A DNA stretch of 64,000 nucleotides from Nonomuraea solani (GTDB lineage: Bacteria; Actinomycetota; Actinomycetes; Streptosporangiales; Streptosporangiaceae). Positions 40,761 through 49,314 of the stretch are shown piece by piece. Each line of letters begins with the position of its first letter. Positions within the stretch are counted from its first letter, which is position 1. The position numbers and the translations under genes are program-made. The notes below the pieces were generated by a model. The model did not search any database. It saw only the letters and a list, made by a program, of their open reading frames with translations, and was not told the origin of the DNA. The stretch is taken from contig NZ_FNVT01000003.1 of NCBI RefSeq assembly GCF_900108335.1, positions 1 through 64,000 on the forward strand, in the 5' to 3' direction.

Positions 40761-41546
40761 TCACGCGCGTCGCCGCGCCGCGACCGCGTTGGCGATCGCG
40801 ATCAGCACCCCGATGCCGAAGATCAGCGTACCCATGACGTTGACCTGCGGCGGAATGCCGGTCTTCACCGCGCCGACGATCCACAGCGGGAACGTGACGG
40901 TCGAGCCGTTGACAAAGCTGGTGACCACGTAGTCGTCCACCGACAGCGCGAACGACAACATCGCCCCCGCCATCACGCCCGGCATGATCGACGGCAGCGT
41001 CACCTGACGGAACGTCCCCCAGGCCGTCGCCCCGAGATCCCTGGCCGCCTCCTCCAGCGACGGATCCAGGGTGACGATCCGCGCCCGCACCGTCACCACC
41101 ACGAAGGACAACGAGAACAGCACGTGCGAGACGATGATCGTGTTCGCGTCGCGCGGCACGTTGCCGGAGACGAACAACGACAGCAGCGACGCCCCCATGA
41201 CCAGCTCGGGCGTCGAGATGGCGGCGAAGACCAGGAAGTTCGTCGACCCCTTGCCGCGGAAGCGGTGCCGGCCCAGCGCCAGGGCCAGCATGGTGCCGAC
41301 GACGACGGTGATCACGGTGCTGAACAGGGCGATCACCAGCGAGTTGCGCAGGGCCACGGTCAGGTCGGCGATCTCGAAGAGCTCGCCGTACCAGCGCAGG
41401 GTGAAGCCCTGCCAGGTGGTGTTCGACTTGCTCTGCTTGTCGTTGAACCCGAACAGGATCATCACCGCGATCGGCGACGACAGCCAGACGATGATGATCC
41501 ACGTGTAGATGTGCAGCAGCCGGTCGCCGAGCCTGGTGCCTCTCAT
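40761..41546 (-). CDS. potC: Spermidine/putrescine ABC transporter permease PotC
   Basis: 261 residues with six membrane spans. The N-terminal span and the signature SSPIAVMILFGFNDKQ are typical of PotC. The EAA loop, which docks the ATPase, reads EEAARDLGATAWGTFRQVTLPSIMPGV. The last part has LSFALSVDDYVVTSFVNG, a PotC/PotI hallmark. It overlaps potB by 4 bases. The amine-oxidase gene follows after 35 bases. Confidence 0.93.
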   Translation of the reverse strand: MRGTRLGDRLLHIYTWIIIVWLSSPIAVMILFGFNDKQSKSNTTWQGFTLRWYGELFEIADLTVALRNSLVIALFSTVITVVVGTMLALALGRHRFRGKGSTNFLVFAAISTPELVMGASLLSLFVSGNVPRDANTIIVSHVLFSLSFVVVTVRARIVTLDPSLEEAARDLGATAWGTFRQVTLPSIMPGVMAGAMLSFALSVDDYVVTSFVNGSTVTFPLWIVGAVKTGIPPQVNVMGTLIFGIGVLIAIANAVAARRRA

Positions 41547-42394
41547 CGGGCCGCCGCCTCCAGCACGTTCTCGGTGCCGAGCGCCCGCGCGTAGATGAAG
41601 ATCCCCACCAGCAGCACCGCCATCAGCGTGAACGACAGCGCCGAGGCGGTCGGGTAGTTGAGGTTCGTCAGGTACTCGGTCTGGATGATGTTGCCGATCA
41701 TCGTGTTGCCCGTGCCGCCGAGGATCTGGGCGTTGATCGGGTCGGCCGTGGCGGGCACGAACGTCATCAGCACCCCGGCGAACACCCCGGGCAGCGACAG
41801 CGGCAGCACGATCCGGCGGAAGGCGGCGGCGCGGGTGGCGTACAGGTCCTGCGCGGCCTCGACCACCCGCGGGTCCACCCGCTCCAGCGCCACGTAGATC
41901 GGCAGGATCATGAACGGCAGGAAGTTGTACGTCAGCCCGCCCACCACCGCGAACGTCGTGGCCAGCACGTGGAAGTCGGCCGGCAGCAGCCCCCAGTCCT
42001 TCAGCGTGCCGAACAGGATGCCGTTGTCCGACAGCAGGAAGTTCCACGAGATCGTCCGCAGCACGAACGACACGAAGAACGGCAGCAGCAGCAGGAACAG
42101 GTACATCGACTTGCGCCGGCCGCCCTTGAAGGCGATCCAGTACGCCACCGGATACCCGATCACCAGCATGGCCACCGTCGCCAGCCCGCCGTAGACCAGG
42201 GAGCGCACGAGCTGGGTGCTGTACCTGCCGAGCGCGTCGCTGTAGTTGGAGAAGCTGAACGTCATCGCGAAGCCGTCGATCGCGTTGCCGGTCTGCAGCG
42301 ACACCGACGCCATCGCGGCCATGGGCACGACCAGGAAGATCGCCAGCCACAACCAGGCGGGCAGCGCGAGCAGGTAGGGGGTGAGCCGCCGCAT
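41543..42394 (-). CDS. potB: Spermidine/putrescine ABC transporter permease PotB
   Basis: 283 residues with six membrane spans. It starts LLALPAWLWLAIFLVVPMAAM, contains the substrate-channel region FFVSFVLRTISWNFLLSDNGILFG typical of PotB, and has an EAA loop VVEAAQDLYATRAAAFRRIVLPLSLPGV. It lies 2 bases after potD and overlaps potC by 4 bases. Confidence 0.93.
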   Translation of the reverse strand: MRRLTPYLLALPAWLWLAIFLVVPMAAMASVSLQTGNAIDGFAMTFSFSNYSDALGRYSTQLVRSLVYGGLATVAMLVIGYPVAYWIAFKGGRRKSMYLFLLLLPFFVSFVLRTISWNFLLSDNGILFGTLKDWGLLPADFHVLATTFAVVGGLTYNFLPFMILPIYVALERVDPRVVEAAQDLYATRAAAFRRIVLPLSLPGVFAGVLMTFVPATADPINAQILGGTGNTMIGNIIQTEYLTNLNYPTASALSFTLMAVLLVGIFIYARALGTENVLEAAAR

Positions 42395-42396
42395 CG

Positions 42397-43587
42397 CTAC
42401 GCCTGGGTGATCGACTGGAAGATCGGGTTGAAGACCTGCTGCTGCTTGTTGTTCAGCGGCGTGTAGTTGCGCAGCTTGGCGTAGTCGGCCTCGCCGGGGA
42501 ACAGCAGCGGGCTCTCGGCCATGTCCTCCAGGGCCTTCTTGTCCTCGCCCTTGGCCGTCTTGGCCTTCTCCCGCAGCAGGTCCTGCACGGCCGGGACCGG
42601 CGTCACGAACTGGATGAACTCATCCAGCTCGGCGGCCACGGCCGGCTGGTAGAGGTAGTCCATCAGCATGATCGCGTCGACCGGGTTGGCGGCGTTCTTG
42701 GGAATGAGCATGTTGTCGGTCCAGATCGTGCCGCCCTCCTCGGGGACCACGAACTTGACCGGCTCGCCGGCGAGCTGCCGCTGGAACACGTCGCCCGACC
42801 AGGCCATGGTCAGCCAGACGTCGCCCGTGGACACGGCGTTGATATACCCTTGATCATAATATTTCCGCACAATTCCGGCGTCGCGCTGCGCCTTCAGCTT
42901 CTCGCCGGCCTTCTTCCAGTCGGCCTCCGTCGACTTCTCCGGATCGATGCCCAGCGCGATCATGCCGAAGTTCGCGATCTCCTGGGCGTCGGACATCATC
43001 CCGACCCGCCCCTTGTACTTCGGATCGAACAACGACTCGATGCTGGTGATGTCGTCCTTGACGTGGTCGGTGTTGTACGCGATGCCGGTCACCCCTGAGG
43101 TGAACGGAATCGTGTACTTGTTGCCGGGGTCGTAGCCCCGCTCCTTGTACTTCTGCCCGGCGTTGGCCTGGAAGTTCGGCAGCTTGGAGTGGTCGAGGGG
43201 CACCGCGTAGCCGAGCTCGATCATGTGCTGGAGCTGGATGCCGTTGGTCATGACGACGATGTCGTAGCCCAGCGACTGCCCGGCCCGCAGCACGGGGTCG
43301 GCCTTGCCGAAGAACTGGTCGTTCTCCTGGATGACCTCTTTGTACTCGTACGCGATGCCGGTGTCGCTCTTGAACTTCTCCAGCGGACCCTTGTCCTCCG
43401 GCATGTACTCGGGCCAGTTCGCGAAGACGACCTTGCCGTGCTTGGTCTGCTTGGACCAGAAGTCGGCGACGGCGTCGGCCTTGGGGGGCGCCGCCTTCTG
43501 TCCCTGAACGCCGCAGGCGGCGAGGGCGAGCCCGGCGGCGGAGAGGCCACCGAGCCTGAAAGCGTCACGACGGGTGAAGGGGTTCAT
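42397..43587 (-). CDS. potD: Spermidine/putrescine-binding lipoprotein PotD
   Basis: 396 residues. The start combines a twin-arginine-like motif (TRRDAFRLGG) with a lipobox, LALAACG, so it is probably a lipid-anchored extracytoplasmic binding protein. The mature part begins VFANWPEYMPEDKGPLEKFKSDTG and has YDIVVMTNGIQL, YTIPFTSGVTGIAYN and TIWTDNMLIPKNAANPVDA, all typical PotD/PotF segments whose Trp, Asp and Glu residues hold the polyamine. A local AT-richer stretch at 42840-42880 is within the gene and does not interrupt the frame. Confidence 0.93.
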   Translation of the reverse strand: MNPFTRRDAFRLGGLSAAGLALAACGVQGQKAAPPKADAVADFWSKQTKHGKVVFANWPEYMPEDKGPLEKFKSDTGIAYEYKEVIQENDQFFGKADPVLRAGQSLGYDIVVMTNGIQLQHMIELGYAVPLDHSKLPNFQANAGQKYKERGYDPGNKYTIPFTSGVTGIAYNTDHVKDDITSIESLFDPKYKGRVGMMSDAQEIANFGMIALGIDPEKSTEADWKKAGEKLKAQRDAGIVRKYYDQGYINAVSTGDVWLTMAWSGDVFQRQLAGEPVKFVVPEEGGTIWTDNMLIPKNAANPVDAIMLMDYLYQPAVAAELDEFIQFVTPVPAVQDLLREKAKTAKGEDKKALEDMAESPLLFPGEADYAKLRNYTPLNNKQQQVFNPIFQSITQA

Positions 43588-43596
43588 AAGGCGGTG

Positions 43597-44664
43597 TCAA
43601 CTTCCAATCACGTACGAATGCCGCGCCTGCCAGGACAGCCACACGGAGTCGCCCCGCTCCGCCGTCGCCGTCGCGTCCAGCGCGTTCTGCTGGAACACCG
43701 TGATCTCGGCCCCGTCAGCGAGACTCACGGCGTAACTGTTGTAGGTGCCCAGGTAGGCGACCTCGGACACGGTGCCGCGCACGGCGCTGCAGCCGGGGTC
43801 GGGTTCGTCGGTGCCAATGGTGATCTTCTCGGGCCGCACGGTGACCGTCACGTCGCCGCTCTGCCCGGGCACCAGCACCCGGCCGCCGCCGATCTTCAGC
43901 TCGCCACCGGTCGCGGCGCCGGCGAGCAGGTTGGAGGTGCCGATGAAGCCGGCCACGAACGCCGTCGCGGGCCGCTCGTAGATCTCGCGCGGCCCGGCGA
44001 GCTGCTCGACCAGGCCGTCGTTCATGACCGCGATCCGGTCGCTCATGGTCAGCGCCTCGTTCTGGTCGTGCGTCACGTACACGAACGTGATGCCGACCTC
44101 GCGCTGGATGCGCTTGAGCTCGATCTGCATGGCCTGGCGCAGCTTCAGGTCGAGCGCCCCGAGCGGCTCGTCGAGCAGCAGCGCGCGCGGCCGGTTGACC
44201 AGGGCTCTGGCCAGCGCCACCCGCTGCTGCTGGCCGCCGGACAGCTCGCGCGGCCGGCGCTTCTCCCTGCCGGTGAGATCGACGATCTCCAGCATCTCGC
44301 CGACCCTGCGGCCGATCTCCTCGTCGGGCGTCCTGCGCTGCTTCAGCCCGAAGGCCACGTTGTCCCACACGCTCATGTGCGGGAAGAGCGCGTAGGACTG
44401 GAAGACCATGTTGATGTCCCGCTTGTTCGGCGGGACGTTCGTGACGTCCTGGCCGTGCAGCTTCACCAGGCCCTTGGTGGGCGCCTCGAAGCCCGCGACC
44501 ATCCGCATGGTGGTGGTCTTGCCGCAGCCGGACGGGCCGAGGAGGGAGAAGAACTCCCCCTCGGCGATGTCCAGCGTCACGCCCTTGACCGCCTGGACGA
44601 CCTCGCCATGCGAGAGATACTCCTTGACGACGTCCTCAAGCTCGATCGCACTCAGCCCGGTCAT
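43597..44664 (-). CDS. potA: Spermidine/putrescine ABC transporter ATPase PotA
   Basis: 355 residues. Walker A is [14 protein letters not shown], the Q-loop [11 protein letters not shown], the signature [15 protein letters not shown] and Walker [16 protein letters not shown], followed by [13 protein letters not shown]. The C-terminal regulatory TOBE domain (about 270-355) includes [11 protein letters not shown]. It powers uptake through PotB and PotC. It is the second gene after the aldehyde dehydrogenase in the minus-strand operon, 9 bases before potD. Confidence 0.94.
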   Translation of the reverse strand: MTGLSAIELEDVVKEYLSHGEVVQAVKGVTLDIAEGEFFSLLGPSGCGKTTTMRMVAGFEAPTKGLVKLHGQDVTNVPPNKRDINMVFQSYALFPHMSVWDNVAFGLKQRRTPDEEIGRRVGEMLEIVDLTGREKRRPRELSGGQQQRVALARALVNRPRALLLDEPLGALDLKLRQAMQIELKRIQREVGITFVYVTHDQNEALTMSDRIAVMNDGLVEQLAGPREIYERPATAFVAGFIGTSNLLAGAATGGELKIGGGRVLVPGQSGDVTVTVRPEKITIGTDEPDPGCSAVRGTVSEVAYLGTYNSYAVSLADGAEITVFQQNALDATATAERGDSVWLSWQARHSYVIGS

Positions 44665-44682
44665 TTCCAGGATTCGTCCTTG

Positions 44683-46116
44683 CTACTCGCCGATGTAGTG
44701 CATGACGTGCTTGACCCTGGTGTAGTCGTGCAGACCGAACACCGACAGGTCCTTGCCGTATCCCGAGTGCTTGAAGCCGCCGTGCGGCATCTCCGAGACG
44801 AACGGGATGTGCGTGTTGACCCAGACCACGCCGAAGTCGAGGCGGTTCGACATGCGCATCGCGCGGCCGTGGTCGGCGGTCCAGACCGAGCCGCTCAGGC
44901 CGTAGCGGACGTCGTTGGCCTTGGCCAGCGCGTCGGCCTCGTCGCTGAACGTCTGGACGGTGATCACGGGGCCGAAGACCTCGTTCTGCACCATCTCGTC
45001 GTCCTGCCTGAGCCCGTCCACGATGGTCGGCGCGAAGAAGTAGCCCTTGTCGCCGACGCGGTGGCCGCCGGTGAGCACCTTGGCGTGCGCGGGGACGCGG
45101 TCCATGAAGCCCTGCACCCGGGAGAGCTGGTTCTCGTTGTTGAGAGGGCCGTAGAGGGCCTCCTCGTTGTCCAGGTCGCCGGTGACCGTGCCCGCGGCGG
45201 CCTCGGTGAGCGCGGCCACGAACTCGTCGTGCACGCTCTCGTGCACGAGCACCCGGCAGGCGGCGGTGCAGTCCTGGCCGGCGTTGTAGAGGCCGGCGGT
45301 GGCGATGTCGGCGGCGGCCTTGCCCAGGTCCTTGACGTCCTCGAACACCACGACCGGCGCCTTGCCACCGAGCTCCAGGTGCACGCGCTTGAGGTCGTCG
45401 GCGGCGGTCTTGGCGACCGACATGCCCGCGCCGACCGAGCCGGTGATGGCGACCATGGCGGCCGTCGGGTGGCCGACGACCAGGGCGCCGCTCTCGCGGT
45501 CGCCGGTGACGACGTTGAAGACGCCCGGGGGCAGCACCTCACCGAGGATCTCGGCGAGCTTGAGCGTGGCGACCGGGGTCGTGTCGGACGGCTTCAGCAC
45601 GACCGTGTTGCCGGCCGCGATCGCGGGGGCGATCTTCCAGACCGCCATCATCATCGGGTAGTTCCACGGCGTGACCTGGCCGATCACGCCGATGGGCTCG
45701 TGGCGGATGACGCTGGTGTGCTCGGCGAGAAACTCACCGGCCGTCGGGCCTTCGAGCGTGCGGGCGGCGCCGGCGAAGAAGCGGAAGTGGTCGGCGGCGA
45801 CCGGCGTCTCGTCCTCGGCCATGCGGGCGCGCGGCTTACCGGTGTTGCGGCACTCGGCCTCGTTGATCTCGTCGGCCCTGGCGTCGATCGCGTCGGCGAC
45901 CTTGAGCAGCAGGTTGGCGCGCTCACCCGGGGTGGTTCTGCCCCATGACTCGAAGGCGGCGGCCGCGGCGGCGAAGGCGGCGTCCACATCCTCGACGCCC
46001 GAGACGGGGGCCTGGACATAGGCCTCACCCGTACAGGGATCGATGATGTCGGAGAATCGGCCGCTCTTGGCGTCCACGAACTCACCGTTGATGAAGTTCT
46101 GCAGACGGGTCGTCAA
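44683..46116 (-). CDS. Aminobutyraldehyde/aldehyde dehydrogenase
   Basis: 477 residues of the NAD(P)-dependent ALDH superfamily. Seen are the N-terminal LQNFINGEFVDAKSG, the cofactor-binding TPWNYPMMMAVWKIAPAIAAGNTVVLKPSD, the general base Glu in VHLELGGKAP, the catalytic Cys in NAGQDCTAACRVLVHE and VNTHIPFVSEMPHGGFKHSGYGKDLS near the end. These resemble PatD/PuuC-type gamma-aminobutyraldehyde dehydrogenases, which make GABA from the aldehyde product of putrescine oxidation. The TTG at 46116 is chosen because GGAGG lies five bases before it. It is the first gene of the pot operon. Confidence 0.9.
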   Translation of the reverse strand: MTTRLQNFINGEFVDAKSGRFSDIIDPCTGEAYVQAPVSGVEDVDAAFAAAAAAFESWGRTTPGERANLLLKVADAIDARADEINEAECRNTGKPRARMAEDETPVAADHFRFFAGAARTLEGPTAGEFLAEHTSVIRHEPIGVIGQVTPWNYPMMMAVWKIAPAIAAGNTVVLKPSDTTPVATLKLAEILGEVLPPGVFNVVTGDRESGALVVGHPTAAMVAITGSVGAGMSVAKTAADDLKRVHLELGGKAPVVVFEDVKDLGKAAADIATAGLYNAGQDCTAACRVLVHESVHDEFVAALTEAAAGTVTGDLDNEEALYGPLNNENQLSRVQGFMDRVPAHAKVLTGGHRVGDKGYFFAPTIVDGLRQDDEMVQNEVFGPVITVQTFSDEADALAKANDVRYGLSGSVWTADHGRAMRMSNRLDFGVVWVNTHIPFVSEMPHGGFKHSGYGKDLSVFGLHDYTRVKHVMHYIGE

Positions 46117-46180
46117 GGTGACCTCCAGAGGAGTCTGAGATGCCGCGACTCTGACAGAGCAACCGCATCTGGACAAGGGA

Positions 46181-46222
46181 TTTCGTGGCGAAGATATCAA
46201 ATTGCTACGAATTCGCTTGACA
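46181..46222. promoter_or_regulatory. AT-rich divergent control region between pot operon and Lrp gene
   Basis: This AT-rich patch in an otherwise GC-rich context contains the inverted repeat TTCGTGGCGAA (46182-46192), the palindrome CGAATTCG (46208-46215) and a TTGACA hexamer (46217-46222) facing the Lrp gene. It is a likely binding zone for the adjacent Lrp/AsnC regulator, controlling both directions. Exact sites are inferred. Confidence 0.45.
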
Positions 46223-46312
46223 GACCGCCGAGACCTGACAACATGTCGCACCAGGACGGCTACCCGGCGGGAACGCGCCCGTAATGCCGGACCGGTAGGA
46301 GGAATCCTGTCA

Positions 46313-46804
46313 ATGACGACGCCGCCCCGCGTACGCAGAAACAGTTCGAGCGCCGGTCCGGTGGTGCTCGACGATCTGTCGAAGCAGATCATCGAGCAGC
46401 TCCAGAACGACGGGCGGATGCCGTACGCGTCGATCGGTAAGGCGGTCGGCCTGTCAGAGGCCGCGGTACGCCAGCGGGTGCAGCGGCTGCAGGACGCCGG
46501 CGTGATGCAGATCGTCGCCGTCACCGACCCGCTCACGCTCGGCTTCCCCCGCCAGGCCATGATCGGCGTCAACTGCGAGGGTGACCTGGAGTCGGTGGCC
46601 GACGAGCTGTCGGCCATCGAGGAGATCGACTACGTGGTGCTCACGGCGGGCTCCTTCGACGTGATCGTGGAGGTGGTCTGTGAGGGCGACGGGCACCTGC
46701 TGGAGATCCTCAGCAAGATCCGCGCCATCCCGGCCGTCCGGGCGACCGAGTCGTTCGTCTACCTGAAGCTGCGCAAGCAGACCTACTCCTGGGGCACCCG
46801 CTAG
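46313..46804 (+). CDS. Lrp/AsnC-family transcriptional regulator
   Basis: 163 residues. The helix-turn-helix is in LDDLSKQIIEQLQNDGRMPYASIGKAVGLSEAAVRQRVQRL, and the RAM ligand-binding domain in the second half includes GSFDVIVEVVCEGDGHLLEILSKIRAIPAVRATESFVYLKL. It is divergent from the pot/aldehyde-dehydrogenase operon and is the likely regulator of polyamine use, sensing an amine or amino acid. AGGAGG lies 11 bases before the ATG. The 3' end overlaps the convergent NCS1 gene by 4 bases. Confidence 0.92.
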   Translation: MTTPPRVRRNSSSAGPVVLDDLSKQIIEQLQNDGRMPYASIGKAVGLSEAAVRQRVQRLQDAGVMQIVAVTDPLTLGFPRQAMIGVNCEGDLESVADELSAIEEIDYVVLTAGSFDVIVEVVCEGDGHLLEILSKIRAIPAVRATESFVYLKLRKQTYSWGTR

Positions 46805-48315
46805 CCCGCCTCGGCGACGGCAGTGGTGGTGGCGGTGACGTCCACGATGGGCACGATCGGGGTGTCGGCCGAGCGGACCAGCCGCGGGCCCTCGGGGCCG
46901 TAGACCTCGCGCGGCTCGGGGAAGAGGACCAGCAGCGCCAGATAGAGCACGGCGGCGACGGCCAGCCCGATGGGCAGGGAGATGTCGACCTCGCCGGCCA
47001 GGTGACCGAACGGGCCGACGAACTGGCCGGGCAGGTTCACGAACAGCAGCGCCAGGCCGGCGGACAGCAGCCAGGCGCTCAGTCCACGCCAGTTCCAGCC
47101 GTGCGCGAACCAGTAGCGGCCGCCGCGCTGGCGGCGGTTGAACACCTGGAGCGCCTCGGGGTCGTACCAGCCGCGCCGGGTCACGTAGCCGAGCATCATG
47201 ATCACCATCCAGGGCGCCGTGCACGTGATGATCAGGGTGGCGAACGTCGAGATGCTCTGCGTGAGGTTGGCCGCGAACCGGCCGGCGAAGATGAAGACGA
47301 TCGACAGCGTGCCGATGAACACCGTGGCCCGCACTCGCGAGAAGCGGGGGAAGACGCTGGAGAAGTCGAGGCCGGTGCCGTAGAGCGCGGTGGTGCCGGT
47401 GGACATGCCGCCGATCAGGGCGATGAGGCAGACGGGCACGAAATACCAGCCGGGCGAGACGGCCAGCAGGCCGGCGACGTAGTTGGGGGCGGCGGGGTCG
47501 ACGTATTCGGGGGCCTTGACGGCGATGATCGAGGCGGTGGCCATGCCGAAGAGGAACGGCAGGACGGTGGCGAGCTGCGACAGGAAGGCGGCGGCCATCA
47601 CCCGCCCCTTCGACGCCGTGGCCGGGATGTAGCGGGACCAGTCGCCCAGGAAGGCGCCGAACGAGACCGGGCTCGACAGCACGATCAGGGCCGCGCCGAT
47701 GAACGACGGCCAGAACAGCGGGTCGCCGGGGGCGAGGGTGCCGGGGTAGGACGGGTCGAAGTCGCCGGCGAAGGCGAACGCGCCGAGGACGAACAGCAGC
47801 GAGGCCGCGACGACCGCGATCTTGTTGACGAAGAGCATGAAGCGGAAGCCGTACACGCAGACGATGAGGACGAGGACGGCGAAGAAGGCGTAGGCGACGC
47901 CGTACGACAGGTCCGTGTCCGGCAGCCCGGCCAGCCGGTGCGCGCCGCCGATGAGCGCGTCGCCCGACGACCACACCGAGATCGAGAAGAACGCGATGGC
48001 GGTCAGCAGCGACAGGAAGGACCCCACGACCCGGCCGTGCACACCGAGGTGCGCCGAGGACGACACGGCGTTGTTGGTGCCGTTGAGCGGCCCGAACAAC
48101 GCCAGGGGCGCCAGGATCAGCGAGCCCACCACGAGCCCGAGCACGGTGGCGGCCAGTCCCTGCCAGAACGACAGCCCGAACAGGATGGGGAAGGCGCCCA
48201 GCACGCTGGTGGCGAAGGTGTTGGCCCCGCCGAACGCCACCCGGAACAGATCGATGGGACGCGCGGTGCGATCGGCGTCCGGAATGCGCTCGACCCCGTA
48301 GGTCTCGATCTTCAT
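46801..48315 (-). CDS. NCS1-family nucleobase/cation symporter
   Basis: 504 residues with about 12 spans. Family segments include [34 protein letters not shown] and [26 protein letters not shown] near the N-terminus, and [15 protein letters not shown] in the central part. These match the purine-cytosine permease (CodB/PurP-like) branch. It is coupled to the ureohydrolase gene by a 4-base overlap, so its substrate may instead be the guanidino compound that the enzyme cleaves. Confidence 0.9.
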   Translation of the reverse strand: MKIETYGVERIPDADRTARPIDLFRVAFGGANTFATSVLGAFPILFGLSFWQGLAATVLGLVVGSLILAPLALFGPLNGTNNAVSSSAHLGVHGRVVGSFLSLLTAIAFFSISVWSSGDALIGGAHRLAGLPDTDLSYGVAYAFFAVLVLIVCVYGFRFMLFVNKIAVVAASLLFVLGAFAFAGDFDPSYPGTLAPGDPLFWPSFIGAALIVLSSPVSFGAFLGDWSRYIPATASKGRVMAAAFLSQLATVLPFLFGMATASIIAVKAPEYVDPAAPNYVAGLLAVSPGWYFVPVCLIALIGGMSTGTTALYGTGLDFSSVFPRFSRVRATVFIGTLSIVFIFAGRFAANLTQSISTFATLIITCTAPWMVIMMLGYVTRRGWYDPEALQVFNRRQRGGRYWFAHGWNWRGLSAWLLSAGLALLFVNLPGQFVGPFGHLAGEVDISLPIGLAVAAVLYLALLVLFPEPREVYGPEGPRLVRSADTPIVPIVDVTATTTAVAEAG

Positions 48316-49244
48316 GTCTTCTCCTGGATCGCCAGCAGGCTGACGAGGTCGTAGGCCACGTGGGAGGCGGCGATCGAGGTGATCTCCGCGTGGTCATAGG
48401 CCGGGGCCACTTCGACCACGTCGGCCCCGATCAGGTTCGTGCCGGCCAGCCCGCGCAGGATTTCGAGCAGTTCCCGGCTGGTGAGCCCGCCGGCCTCCGG
48501 CGTACCGGTGCCGGGGGCGTGGGCGGGGTCGAGCACGTCGATGTCGACGGACAGGTAGAGAGGCCGGTCGCCGACCCGCTGCCGCAGCAGGTCGATCACC
48601 TCGTCGAGACCGCGCCGCAGCACGTCGGCGGCGGTCACGATGCCGAAGCCGAGCCGCCGGTCCTCCTCCAGGTCCTTCTTGCCGTAGAGGGAGCCCCGGA
48701 TGCCGACGTGGCTGAGCGCCTCGGTGTCGAGAAGCCCCTCCTCGACGGCCCGGCGGAACGGGGTGCCGTGGGTGTACTCGGCCCCGAAGTAGGTGTCCCA
48801 GGTGTCGAGGTGCGCGTCGAAATGCACGAGCGCCACGGGCCCGTGCTTCCTGGCGGCCGCCCGGAGCAGCGGCAGCGCGATCGTGTGGTCGCCGCCGATG
48901 GTGACGAGCCGCGCGTCCAGCTCGTCGGCCGCGGCCTCGATGGTCTCGATGGCCTGCCCGATGTCGAAGGGATTGACCGCGATGTCGCCGGCGTCGGCGA
49001 CCTGCGCGCGTTCGAACGGCGAGACGTCCAGCCCCGGATGGTACGGCCGCAACAACCGCGACGCCTCCCTGACCGCGGCGGGCCCGAACCTGGCGCCCGG
49101 CCGGTAGGAGACGCCGGTGTCGAAGGGCACGCCCACGACCGCGACGTCGGCCCGTCCTACCTGATCGAGCCGGGGTAGGCGGGCGAAGGTGGCCGGTCCG
49201 GCGAACCGGGGGATCTTGGTGGAGTCGACGGGGCCCGTGTTCAT
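48312..49244 (-). CDS. speB: Agmatinase-family ureohydrolase
   Basis: 310 residues of the arginase/agmatinase superfamily. The binuclear manganese ligands are visible in [12 protein letters not shown] (His), [15 protein letters not shown] (Asp, His, Asp) and [29 protein letters not shown] (two Asp). [16 protein letters not shown] is typical of agmatinase and guanidinobutyrase. It releases urea from agmatine, giving putrescine, or from a related guanidino acid. It is cotranscribed with the NCS1 permease and divergent from a PucR regulator, so guanidinobutyrate or another nitrogen source is an alternative substrate. Confidence 0.88.
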   Translation of the reverse strand: MNTGPVDSTKIPRFAGPATFARLPRLDQVGRADVAVVGVPFDTGVSYRPGARFGPAAVREASRLLRPYHPGLDVSPFERAQVADAGDIAVNPFDIGQAIETIEAAADELDARLVTIGGDHTIALPLLRAAARKHGPVALVHFDAHLDTWDTYFGAEYTHGTPFRRAVEEGLLDTEALSHVGIRGSLYGKKDLEEDRRLGFGIVTAADVLRRGLDEVIDLLRQRVGDRPLYLSVDIDVLDPAHAPGTGTPEAGGLTSRELLEILRGLAGTNLIGADVVEVAPAYDHAEITSIAASHVAYDLVSLLAIQEKT

Positions 49245-49275
49245 GCGGCCCAGTGTTCGTCATGCCTCTGACCTG

Positions 49276-49287
49276 CGACAATTGTCG
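49276..49287. promoter_or_regulatory. Palindrome between ureohydrolase and PucR genes
   Basis: CGACAATTGTCG is a perfect 12-base palindrome in the 70-base divergent gap, 32 bases from the ureohydrolase start and 28 from the PucR start. With its flanks (TGC...GGCA) the dyad covers 17 bases. It is a good candidate for the PucR operator. Confidence 0.55.
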
Positions 49288-49314
49288 GCATCACGAAGTA
49301 TTACGGTGTGTGTT

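Noticed and set aside
42840..42880. AT-richer patch inside potD as a possible internal promoter or insertion scar
   Set aside because: The frame is uninterrupted and the patch encodes conserved Tyr/Ile/Lys-rich PotD sequence; the low GC is explained by amino-acid content.
43189..45948. Plus-strand frame of 919 codons antisense to potD, potA and the aldehyde dehydrogenase
   Set aside because: It runs opposite to three well-supported overlapping genes and has the biased composition of an antisense shadow.
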